64,000 bases of DNA from Armigeres subalbatus. Lineage: Eukaryota; Arthropoda; Insecta; Diptera; Culicidae. Under the pieces are notes generated by a model. It searched no databases. It saw only the letters and a list, made by a program, of their open reading frames with translations, and had not been told where the DNA came from. Below are positions 55,482 through 64,000 of the stretch, piece by piece. The stretch lies in NCBI RefSeq assembly GCF_024139115.2, contig NC_085140.1, positions 291,367,293 to 291,431,292 on the forward strand. Reading direction: 5' to 3'. Made by a program: the position numbers and the translations under genes. The stretch's first letter is position 1. Every line of letters begins with the position of its first letter.

Positions 55482-56871
55482 GATTGTACGACAATTCCCC
55501 GAAAACCAATTCCCCGAATGCAATTTCCCTGAATGTAATTTCCGAATGTAACATTTCCCCGAATGGAACAATTCCCCGAAAAAAGTACCTCTTGCAAACA
55601 CATCTTCGCTATCGACTGTATGCATCCAAAAAGAGCAGGGTTAAAAGATACGTTCAAGAGTCAACCCAGTATCCTTTGGTAGTAGGTTAGATTATTAGAG
55701 GTTAGTGATCCTCCAAGATCTCTAAGTGATTTCCAAGGAAGCTCAAATAACTGATTTTTTTTAAATAGAATGGCAAACAGCAATTTGATTGAAAGTGTTT
55801 TGGTAAATATTTTTTCTATCTTCGAAATCAAACTTACGTCCTGTATATACTATCTCAAGAAGTATAAGGCAATGGTGGATGCGAATTCTTTAAAACAAAA
55901 ATAATGCGTTTGCCCAGAAAGAGGAATCAGTGTTATTATTCTTTCTTTAATAATATATTTACCTGAAATAAGATAATGGGGATGTGATCCATTCTTTAAA
56001 ATAAGACATTTTCACGAAGTAAAGCAATGGTAGATGTGGGCCCTTCTTCAGAAATAGACGTAAGCTTGAAACAATGCAAAGATTGATGAGTTGAGAATTA
56101 TAATGAGAATTTTGATGTAGGGTGAATTTGGCCCGAACAAGAAAAATATATATAAAATACCGTCTTAAGCAATATGTATTGAATGCATAAAATTTACCGA
56201 AACAACATATTGCGGAATTCATTTTCTCGGACTATTCGGAACTATTCAATACTATTATTAGGCGGTATTAAACTTTCGCAGTATGACATTTGATGGATTG
56301 TACTTTTGGCGGAATGCGTTTTTTTTTTCAGAATGTTCTATTAAACAAATTGGCATTTTATTAGAAATGTGTGGTGTAGCATAGCAGTTTTGCAGCAGTT
56401 TTGAAACATAAAATTGCTCTTTATCAATCCTTTATTATATCTGGCAAGCGCGCTCCTTTACTGATATCTCCTCCATTCGCATTACACCGGGCAGACGCGA
56501 TAATTTAAAGACGGCATTGTCTCATTCTTTCACTTTATCCCAGTCAAACGATAACGACAAACGTTCAAATAAAGAAGGGACTAACTATCCTTTTTGCCTT
56601 ATACCGGGCAAACGTAATCATATGAGGAAGGCATTATCACTTCCCTTCCCCTAATACCGGGCGATGCTATCATCTAAAGAATTCAATATCTCCTCCCTTC
56701 ATCTTATACCGGGCAGACCCGTCCATTTTAAGAAGACATCATCTTTTCCCTTTGCTTTAAAACGGGCAGATACGTTCATCATACCGAACAAACTTATACA
56801 TCTAAAGAAAGCAATATCTCCTCTCTTTGCTTTGGGCTGTTTTTCAACATAGCTAGTACAATGGATACACT

Positions 56872-57023
56872 GATTGTACGACAATTCCCCGAATAACAAT
56901 TTCCCGAATGCAATTTCCCCGAATGCAATTTCCCCGAATAACAATTCCCCGAATGTAACAACTCCCCGAATGTAACAATTCCTCGAATGCAACATTTCCC
57001 CGAATGTAACAATTCCCCGAATG
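56872..57023. repeat. Left terminal array of the inner element
   Basis: About nine copies of ttccccgaatgnaacaa, 14-17 bp apart. The minus-strand frame that reads repeated HSGNCYIRG is an artefact of the array. Confidence 0.9.
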
Positions 57024-57230
57024 CAGCTCCCTTCTTTTTGAGTGTGGCACAAGGCGATGAGTATTAAGTAAGCCATGCGATCAAAAGCGTATGATTGCCG
57101 ATCCGGAGGTTGCGAATTCAATTCTCGGTGCGGCCTAAGATGCTTCAGGGTGGGAATCATTTTCGGCTTTTTGAGTACAGCATATGCATTGTATTTGCTA
57201 CACAAGACAATCATGCAAAAAGAGGAGATA
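57024..57230 (+). mobile_element. tRNA-derived SINE captured inside the inner foldback element
   Basis: It begins directly at the inner edge of the array (ctcccttctttttgagtg), with gatccggaggttgcgaattc, ctcggtgcggcctaagatgc, gtacagcatatgcattg and cacaagacaatcatgc. The counterpart in the outer copy keeps a better B-box (gagttcgattcacgg). The body resembles the free SINE at 16197-16426 (ggttcggtctaggatg, gcatagtgcatcc, actcatgcaa). Confidence 0.75.
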
Positions 57231-58163
57231 ATTCGTTTACTAAGCAAGTAGCACGCTTACCAGGTATAATAAATTATTGATGTGAAGCAATTATATGTTT
57301 TAAAACTGCTGTTACATTACAACACACTTATCAAAGAAAATGCTAATTTGTTACATTACATCATTTTGAAACAACGGCTTTCTTCCAATGGTCATTCTGA
57401 AAAAGGTAGAATGCACCAAAAGTCACACTGTGAAAGTTACAGGCTGCCTAATGCTATTATGAGAAAATGAATTCGGCAAAATGTTTTTCGGTGAAATATT
57501 ATACATTCAATACATTTTGCGTAATAAGGGACCTCATATATATTTTTTCCTTATTCTGGCCGAATTGGCCTGCATCAAAATAAGAGATCAGATTAGTCCT
57601 TATTCTCATTCTCAATTCATTCATCTTTGCATTATTTCGAGCTAACGCCTATTTTGAAGGACCACATCTACCATTTTCTTACTTTGTAAAAATGCCTTCT
57701 TTTAAAGAATGCATCACATCCCCCATTATCATATACAGGGCAGATACATGTTATTAAAGTTCGAATAATAACATTCATTATCTGGTGAGACACCCACACA
57801 TTTACCATTGAATTATTCCGAGCAAATGCATTCTTTTTAAAGAAGAAATCACATTCACCATTGCCTCTTTCCGGGCAAACGCATTATTTTTGTTTACAAG
57901 GATTCACATTCACCATTGCCTTATATATTTGAAGAAGGTATATACAGAACAGGAGTTTGATTCCGATGGCTTACAATCGGAATTGCAGTTTGATACTATT
58001 TTAGGAAAAAAACTACCTTAGAAAACATTGTACTCTGATATCTACAAATATTACCAAGGGCTATTCAGCTGATAATCTCCAATAAGACACTCTTGAATGT
58101 ATCTTTGAACGCTGCTTTTTTCGGACGCATGCAGTCGATTGCGAGATGTGTTTGCAAGAGGTA

Positions 58164-58320
58164 TTTTATTTTCGGGGAATTGTTCCATTCGGGGAAATGT
58201 TACATTCGGGGAATTGTTTCATTCGGGGAAATTGCATTCGGGGAATTGTTACATTCGGGGAAATTACATTCGGGGAAATTGCATTCGGGGAATTGGTTTT
58301 CGGGGAATTGTCGTACAATC
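58164..58320. repeat. Right terminal array of the inner element
   Basis: About ten copies of attcggggaattgttac in plus orientation, ending in the tip gtcgtacaatc. The order of unit variants is not the mirror of the left array, so the arms evolve by their own unit gain and loss. Confidence 0.9.
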
Positions 58321-58482
58321 GGATACACTGTGCTCAAGAAGACGAAAATGCTTCCCACCCAGAAGCATCCTAGGCCGAACCGTGAATCGAACTCGCAACC
58401 TCCGGATCGACAATCCTACGTCTTTGTTTGCATGGCTATCTTGATATCCATCGCTTTGTTCCGCCTCATAAAGAAGAGAGAA
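58321..58482 (-). mobile_element. The same SINE in the outer element (main part)
   Basis: Reverse complement reads ctctcttctttatgaggcgg, gatccggaggttgcgagttc, gattcacggttcggcctagg and cttcttgagcacagtgtatc, then continues on the other side of the inner insertion at 56871 downward (attgtactagctatgttg). Start at the array edge is the same as in the inner copy, so capture predates the split of the two. Confidence 0.75.
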
Positions 58483-58629
58483 GCATTCGGGGAACTGTTA
58501 CATTCGGGGAATTGTTTCATTCGGGGAAATGTTCCATTCGGGGAAATGTTACATTCGGGGAATTGTTATTCGGGGAAATTGCATTCGGGGAATTGGTTTT
58601 CGGGGAATTGTCGTACAATCACACACGAC

Positions 58630-60248
58630 ACCTTCCATCCACTCCTGCGGCAAACTTCCTCCTCCCAAATCTTGGTAATGACCCAGTGCAGCGCTCTAGC
58701 CAGTGCCTCACCACCGTGTTTAAATAGCTCTCCTGGTAGTTGGTCAACCCCAGGGGCTTTGTTGTTCTTCAGCCGGCCAATCTCCTCCTGGATTTCTTGG
58801 AGATCCGGAACCGGTAGAATTATGTCCTACACGCGTTCCTCCAGGTCCATCACCATACCGCCATCTTCGTCTGCCACATCGCCATTCAGGTGCTCTTCGT
58901 AGTGCTGCCGCCACCTTTGGATCACCTCACGCTCGTTCGTAAGAAGGTTCCCGTTTATGTCCTTACACATATCAGGCTGTGGCACGTGACCCTTACGTGA
59001 ACGGTTCAACTTCTCATAGAACTTTCGTGTGTTATTAGCACGGTACAGTTGCTCCGTCTCTTCACGGTCTCGATCTTCCTGCTGACGCTTTTTCCTCCGG
59101 AAAATCGAGTTTTGTCTGTTCCGCGCCTGTTTATATCGTGCCTCGTTCGCCCTTGTGCGGTGTTGCAGCAATCTCGCCCATGCTGCATTCTTCTTTTCCA
59201 CTAACTGCTCACATTCGCCGTCATACCAGTCGTTTCTCTGATCCGGGGGCACCGTGCCAGGTGCAGCGATTGCGGTGCTACCAATGGCGGATCGAATATC
59301 TCTCCAGCCATCTTCAAGAGACGCTGCGCCTAGCTGCTCTTCCCTTGGGAGTACCACTTCCAGCTGCTGCGCGTATTCTTGGGCTAGTCTACCGTCTCGA
59401 AGCCGCCTAATATTAAGCCGCGGCGTCCGACTTCGACGCGTGTTGTACACCGTCGAGAGTTTTGAGCGCAGGCATACTGCAACGAGGTGGTGGTCGGATT
59501 CAATATTCGCACTGCGGTAAGTGCGGACGTTCGTGATGCTGGAGAAGAATTTACCGTCGATTAGAACGTGGTCGATTTGGTTTTCCGTTTCTTGGTTAGG
59601 TGATCTCCATGTGGCCTTGTGGATATTTTTGCTGGTAAAGAAGGAGCTTCGGACTACCATTCCGCGGGTGGCTGCGAAGTTTATGCATCGTTGGCCGTTG
59701 TCATTCGATACGGTGTGCAGACTATCCGGTCCGATGACCGGTCTATACATTTCCTCCCTCTCTACCTGCGCGTTCATGTCACCGATGACGATTTTGACGT
59801 CCCGCAGTGGGCATCCATCGTATGTCTGCTCCAGCTGCGCATAGAACGCTTCTTTCTCGTCGTCGGGTCTCCCTTCGTGTGGGCAGTGCATGTTGATGAT
59901 GCTATAGTTGAAGAAACGGCCTTTAATCCTCAGCTTTGCACATCCTTGCGTTGATTGGCTGCCACCCAATCACGCGTTTGCGCATCTTACCCAGCACTAT
60001 GAAGCCGGTTCCCAGCTCGTTGGTGGTGCCACAGCTTTGGTAGAAGGTAGCCGCCCGATGCCCGCTTTTCCACACTTTCTGTCCTGCCCAGCAAATCTCC
60101 TGCAGCGCCACGACGTCGAAGTTGCGGAAATGTAATTCATCGTAGATCATCCTGTCGCAACCTGCGAAACCTAGCGACTTGCAGTTCCATGTTCCAAGCT
60201 TCCAATCGTGATCCTTTATTCGTCGCCTAGGTCTTTGCCGATTATATC
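58630..60248 (-). pseudogene. Endonuclease and linker of RTE copy C
   Basis: 60150-59923 reads LQEICWAGQKVWKSGH; a one-base insertion near 59937 shifts the frame. Then 59969-58827 (380 residues) holds GDMNAQVEREEMY, NQIDHVLID, IESDHHLVAV and the charged linker to the end, where CAG in other copies has become TAG (about 58827). A one-base loss near 58655 precedes the insertion point. Confidence 0.88.
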
Positions 60249-60770
60249 TATGGTTGTGGTATGTCCTAATGTTGCGGTAGTGTTTAAATAGTCTCTTCTG
60301 GATATAATAGCATTCAAAACAATTGTGGTTACGCTAAAACTCATCGAATTAACGACTAGAACAGCTTTTGTTTGACAAAATTCCGTTCAAAATTATGAAA
60401 AATCAACATTTTTCATTAAAAATTTGAATCCTTTGAGCCTATTATTGCGGTAGTGCTAAGGTCCTATTGTTGTGGTATCGATTTCCATAAGAATTGCATG
60501 CAATACCGCAACAATAGGACTGACCTTGAAAAAATGTCGCAACGATAGGCAACAGTGTCCTATTATTGCGGTAGTTTGTTTTTATTGTGATAAAACCAAA
60601 CAATATAAATTTAGCACAATTGACGTAATATTTACGAATCTATAGTTAACTAGCAACCTGTTTGATTACAGCAATGTGGAAAAAGACCAACAGGTAATTT
60701 TTGAAGAATTTTTGAAATCGATTTTGTTTTGACACGGTGCTTAACCCCTCCATAATAGGTAGTCTTACCC
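60249..60770. mobile_element. TA-type element remnant with GGGTAAGAC right end
   Basis: It is absent from copies A and B. The right end (complement gggtaagactacctattatg) directly abuts TATATTG of the RTE, as expected for insertion at TA. The left side lacks a matching TIR, and 16 bp of RTE (gagtcgcattacctct) are missing, so the left end was deleted after insertion. The inside repeats tcctattattgcggtagt in both orientations (60440-60520 forms a hairpin). Confidence 0.7.
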
Positions 60771-61179
60771 TATATTGTTCGTAATTATTGGTTTTCCAGG
60801 CGGCTTATTGGGTCTGCGCAAACCTCCTGTCTCGCCGGAGGGCTATCGTGTCAGGGCTGTTTAGCGTCCCACCTGACACCAGGACTTGGGCTTGTGCGAT
60901 TTGAGCGGCACACGGTCGCTTTGGCGGAGCCTACTTGCGGATGCATGCCCACAGGGCCCACTGTCAAACCCCACCACATCCTAGGCAGGCGCCACAACTC
61001 GCAGATGGCCTGGGAGGGATCGTCAAGCCCTCGGACATAGTCCCTGCTGCCCCCTGCTGAAAACATACACATTGAATTACAAGAAAACATTTTTTCCACT
61101 AAAAAATGAGTTTGGAACATTGTTAGCCAATCCAAGTAGTAGACTTTTAGTATGAGAAAAAAGGTTTCCTAATCAAATT

Positions 61180-61432
61180 TTAAGGTGAGTTACGGCGGCG
61201 TCCAAAAATGGCAGGCACAATGGCCGTGCTATCCCTCACCTCGCGTTTTTGCTCGCACAAATGTGAATATTTAGGCGGTTAGCACATCTGTAAACCATTT
61301 TTTCGTGTGTGCTGCAAGTGAGCAAAGGTGAAAAACTACTTTCCGCTTTTGCCTGTCGTTTACTTTTCGAGTTATGTGCCCTTTAAAGCGCTATGTCGAT
61401 TTTTAATTGGACTCCAACGCGATTCACCTTAA
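61180..61432. mobile_element. 253-bp MITE flanked by TTAA
   Basis: TTAA at 61180-61183 and 61429-61432. Ends ggtgagttacggcggcgtcc and complement ggtgaatcgcgttggagtcc match in 14 of 20 positions. No coding capacity. TA or TTAA may be the actual duplication. Confidence 0.7.
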
Positions 61433-62578
61433 AGAATGTGCTCCATCGCACCTGTTTGGGTGCAAATGTATTGGTGAATACATAATAAAGAATAGTTTTT
61501 CATGACCGTTGATACAATTGTATTGCTTCAAAAAAATTTCAAAAAACTTTAAAAACAATGCCATTGCAATGGTGTCGCGTTACGAAAATAGTCGTATAAT
61601 TGATACTATACAAAGAGTACAAACATCGGAAAAAAATATTTGCGATTTTCTTAGTACTCGTCAAGAGCTTTCTTTTTATATGTTAAGATCCATCGGAGCA
61701 TTATGAAGTCACACTAGTTACAAAAATATCGAAATTGAGCCCACAAAATTACGAAATAAAAAGTGGAATGGAACACAATTTTAATCATCTTTGAGAGTCA
61801 TTGATAAAATTTCGACAGAATTTTTTTTGTTTTATTTAAAAAAATTAAAATATTCACTGAAGTGCATGGTATGCATCGGTCAAAAGTACAGTTGTTTAAG
61901 TACAGTTCTTGACCTTTTGTTTGGAAACTTACTTTCCTTAATATGTATTTTTCCTGAATTGAAATGTTTATATAAATTGATATCCTACAGTGCTCAAAAA
62001 ACTCACTTTTAAGATGTTCGGGTCATATTAAATCGAATTTGACATGACAATATCTCAGACATTTCTCAGCCAAATTTACATGTTAATATACCCAAAATAA
62101 TCATCAGCTCATCAATTTCTCGAAACTGACCTTAGATTAATGATCGGCCACACCTACACTTTGTAATTGACGGTGGATGAATCGAAAGTGTGCCCCTTTA
62201 TAAATGGACGGAAATTGCACAATAAAACCGCGCAACTACGATTTTATTTCTTTTCTTTCTGGAAAATGTGCTAAAACTTTTTTACATATCATGGGAAATA
62301 TTATGCAGCCAATATACACACTTAATCGACAATTTTTTTTCTCGGTAAAACGAATTGACGAACATGATCGTAAAAGCCAATTTTTACTGATATCTCGTTA
62401 ATAAATATGACGTTTATACAAGTTACTGAAACTCGGCAGTCAAGTTTGCCATAGTTATCGGCAACCTATAATTTACCCGAATTTCGGCAAACTCAATTGT
62501 CAAAAGTATTAATCTTAATCGCGATCTACCGTTAGAAATCACGTGACCATCTTCATTTCTATTGGTGAGTATTTATTA
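61433..62578. other. AT-rich stretch, no gene recognised
   Basis: Small plus frames (61509-61706, 61791-62012, 62204-62401) have no motif. A short inverted word pair occurs around 62430-62500 (cggcagtcaagtttgcc, ggcaaactcaattg). Confidence 0.4.
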
Positions 62579-62580
62579 TA

Positions 62581-63953
62581 CCGTGATGTGCCCTAATTTC
62601 GCGCGCGCCTAACTTCGCGCATCATAAAATCATTAATTTTTTTCAATTTTTAGGTACCAGTCAAAATTGAAAAATCTGGAGGATTACAAAATATCATTGT
62701 TGTTGAATGTTTTTCACGAAACAAACTTGGTTTAGTACACCAAATAAAATTATTTCAATTTGGTCCTCCCATCGACCGCCATATTTGCTTGTGCTTAGCA
62801 CAGAAACGAAGAACATGACCCAAATAAACAAATGATTTTACTGTACAAAACTGGCTACCTTTTGGAAATATTTGTATCCATTATGCTCTGTTGGATATGT
62901 TTATTCGTCATTACTATTGAAAAGTGTGAAATTTTATGTATTTTGTGTTTATTTAGACTTTCGCTTTGTGCGCGAAATTAGGCATATGAGAGTAATTAGG
63001 GTGCTTAATTTCGTTTATTGTTGTTGCGTAATTTCATTTGCAACATTCTAATGAAACAAAAGCAATATAATGCACAGGACAGTTTTATACTGAATAGAAC
63101 CCGAGGAGTTCATTCCCATACGCTTTTTATCTAATTTTCAGGCGGATAACCACCGACATCGACTAATGTTGACTTGAAAAATCTTATAGATTAGTGCTTG
63201 CAATAGCTATCAAATCCGATGTGTAAAATGATGCTAAACTATGGATATGGCGTGGATAAAACTACAGCAGCTTTTTCGATAATGTATATAATATTGAAGA
63301 TGTCTTATAAAAAATACATATTTGAAGATGGCCTATGTAAGGGATAGCGGAATTAAAGATTTTCATACATGATGTCTCGAAAATTATTTTTTTAATGCAC
63401 ATTGCTTAATAAACATGGCTGATACAATGCCTTATTTCCTAAAATACGATTTATATTTTAGAAGAGAACGATATATTAGGAATTATGGCTTGTGTCAATT
63501 AAAATTCATGAAGTAAAATCTAAGCAAAGCTCTAGAGGTCAAAATATAGGGGCATACCATTTCGACTAAAAAATGGGTCACTGGCGGCTGTCTGATACCA
63601 TTATCTGTATATTTTGAACAATGGATGCATGCTTCTATTGGTCAATTGATTATATTTCATCAAACCAATAACGATATTCCATTCCAAACATGAGCGAAGT
63701 TAGGAACACTTTTGCGCGAAATTAGGAACTATCCTATTTTCATGCGCGAAATAAGGAGCATACAACGGCCTCAAATTCATACCACAATTTTTTTAAATCG
63801 CTTCAAAGTTTGCAAGTAACATTTTTTTGAGAACCTAGAATCCTTCTACTACGTTATGCAGTAGCAAATGTTCCCAAATGGCCACTACATGTTTTTCAAT
63901 GAACGTTTTAACTTTGTCAGATCTTAAGTGCGCGAAATTAGGGTACTTCACGG
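62581..63953. mobile_element. 1.37-kb TA-flanked TIR element with internal copies of its end motif
   Basis: The ends (ccgtgatgtgccctaatttc-gcgcg and complement ccgtgaagtaccctaatttc-gcgca) match in all but a few positions of the first 26, with TA at 62579-62580 and 63954-63955. The word gcgcgaaattagg recurs inside at about 62970, 63713 and 63744. No transposase is seen, so it is non-autonomous. Confidence 0.85.
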
Positions 63954-64000
63954 TAGCTCAAATTTTCTTATTCTGTACTGATATAAATAGATTCAGCCAG

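Larger units (their letters stand above)
56872..58320. mobile_element. Inner foldback-like transposon, same family, opposite orientation, 9-bp TSD
   Basis: GGATACACT occurs at 56863-56871 and 58321-58329. The ends begin gattgtacgacaattccccg like the outer copy. In reverse complement it is collinear with the outer copy: array, segment A (cctcttgcaaacacatctcg), then ataaggcaatggtgaatgtg, aaaataatgcgtttgccc, ggatgtgatgcattctttaa, and finally the SINE and the other array. It inserted into the SINE portion of the outer copy: joining the flanks restores the SINE body. 1449 bp, no coding capacity. Confidence 0.9.
55482..58620. mobile_element. Outer foldback-like transposon, 9-bp TSD, carrying a second copy
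   Basis: ACACACGAC occurs at 55473-55481 and 58621-58629; in copies A and B the site reads through with one copy. The ends are perfect inverted repeats for 48 bp starting gattgtacgacaattccccg, then continue as diverging arrays of the phrase ttccccgaatg(t/c)aa. Next to the left array is segment A (cctcttgcaaacacatcttc); next to the right array is a tRNA-derived SINE in reverse. The middle holds worn repeats of ataccgggcagac/tttaaag words (56480-56860). No transposase gene. Net length without the inner copy is 1681 bp. A 9-bp TSD with long repeat-built TIRs fits Foldback or Mutator-like elements. Confidence 0.88.
54110..61057 (-). mobile_element. RTE-clade LINE, copy C, full length, carrying nested insertions
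   Basis: TGAAAACAT lies at 54101-54109 and 61058-61066. The 3' end (left) has the same ATT tail and ttattcagactaaggccg start as copy B; the 5' end has the same leader, with a few extra bases (cctgc) before the duplication and a 20-bp loss near 60948. It is interrupted by a foldback-like element (55482-58620 with a 9-bp TSD) and by a partial TA-type element (60249-60770). Net of these it is about 3.3 kb. Confidence 0.9.

Noticed and set aside
56794..58902. Frames rich in HSGNCYIRG or FGELLHSG, including one of 269 residues
   Set aside because: They read through the attcggggaa arrays, and the 269-residue frame runs into the antisense strand of the RTE.

Overview
The window reads as intergenic or intronic DNA of a culicine mosquito, most likely Aedes. 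The grounds are tRNA-derived SINEs of the Feilai type, RTE, CR1, L1/Tx1 and R4/Dong LINE remains, many short inverted-repeat elements (MITEs) with TA, TAA or TTAA flanks, and high AT content. I found no host protein gene, tRNA gene, rRNA gene or CRISPR array that I can support. Species and family names rest on recognition by eye, not on a search. Element ends, target site duplications (TSDs) and terminal inverted repeats (TIRs) were read directly from the sequence.

Layout: 1-797 degenerate GGAATT-type repeats; 798-2846 RTE copy A (minus, 3' part missing); about 2995-7255 a decayed L1/Tx1-type LINE (minus) with ORF1 zinc knuckle and ORF2 remains; 8461-9345 inverted tandem repeats; 9450-17800 SINEs, a 770-bp retroposon with a 16-bp TSD, small MITEs and AT-rich filler; 17875-21494 a large TIR element whose core is two inverted arrays of a 132-bp repeat; 21570-27215 a second retroposon copy, satellite-like units, an RNase H fragment and a separated inverted repeat; 27216-29005 the longest stretch without a recognisable repeat; 29006-31288 a TIR element filled with 166/167-bp tandem repeats; 31743-34330 an R4/Dong LINE (minus) lacking its reverse transcriptase core; 35870-40235 an old RTE copy into which a full-length RTE (copy B) and a 761-bp TA-type element have inserted; 43143-43925 a second RTE-like subfamily; 44352-49600 an old LINE split by a 4.7-kb CR1-type LINE whose ORF2 is almost intact; 54110-61057 a full-length RTE (copy C) carrying a nested stack of two foldback-like elements; 61067-64000 two more TIR elements.

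Most striking is 55482-58620. Two members of one foldback-like family lie in opposite orientation, one inside the other. Each has a perfect but different 9-bp TSD, terminal arrays of a short TTCGGGGAA-type motif, and a captured tRNA-derived SINE. The inner copy sits inside the SINE of the outer copy, and the outer copy sits inside RTE copy C.

All major LINE bodies lie on the minus strand. That would fit an intron of a plus-strand gene or a one-strand piRNA cluster, though it could be chance or drift. The genes here do not cooperate as a pathway. They are mobile-element replication genes, nearly all broken, layered by successive insertions.
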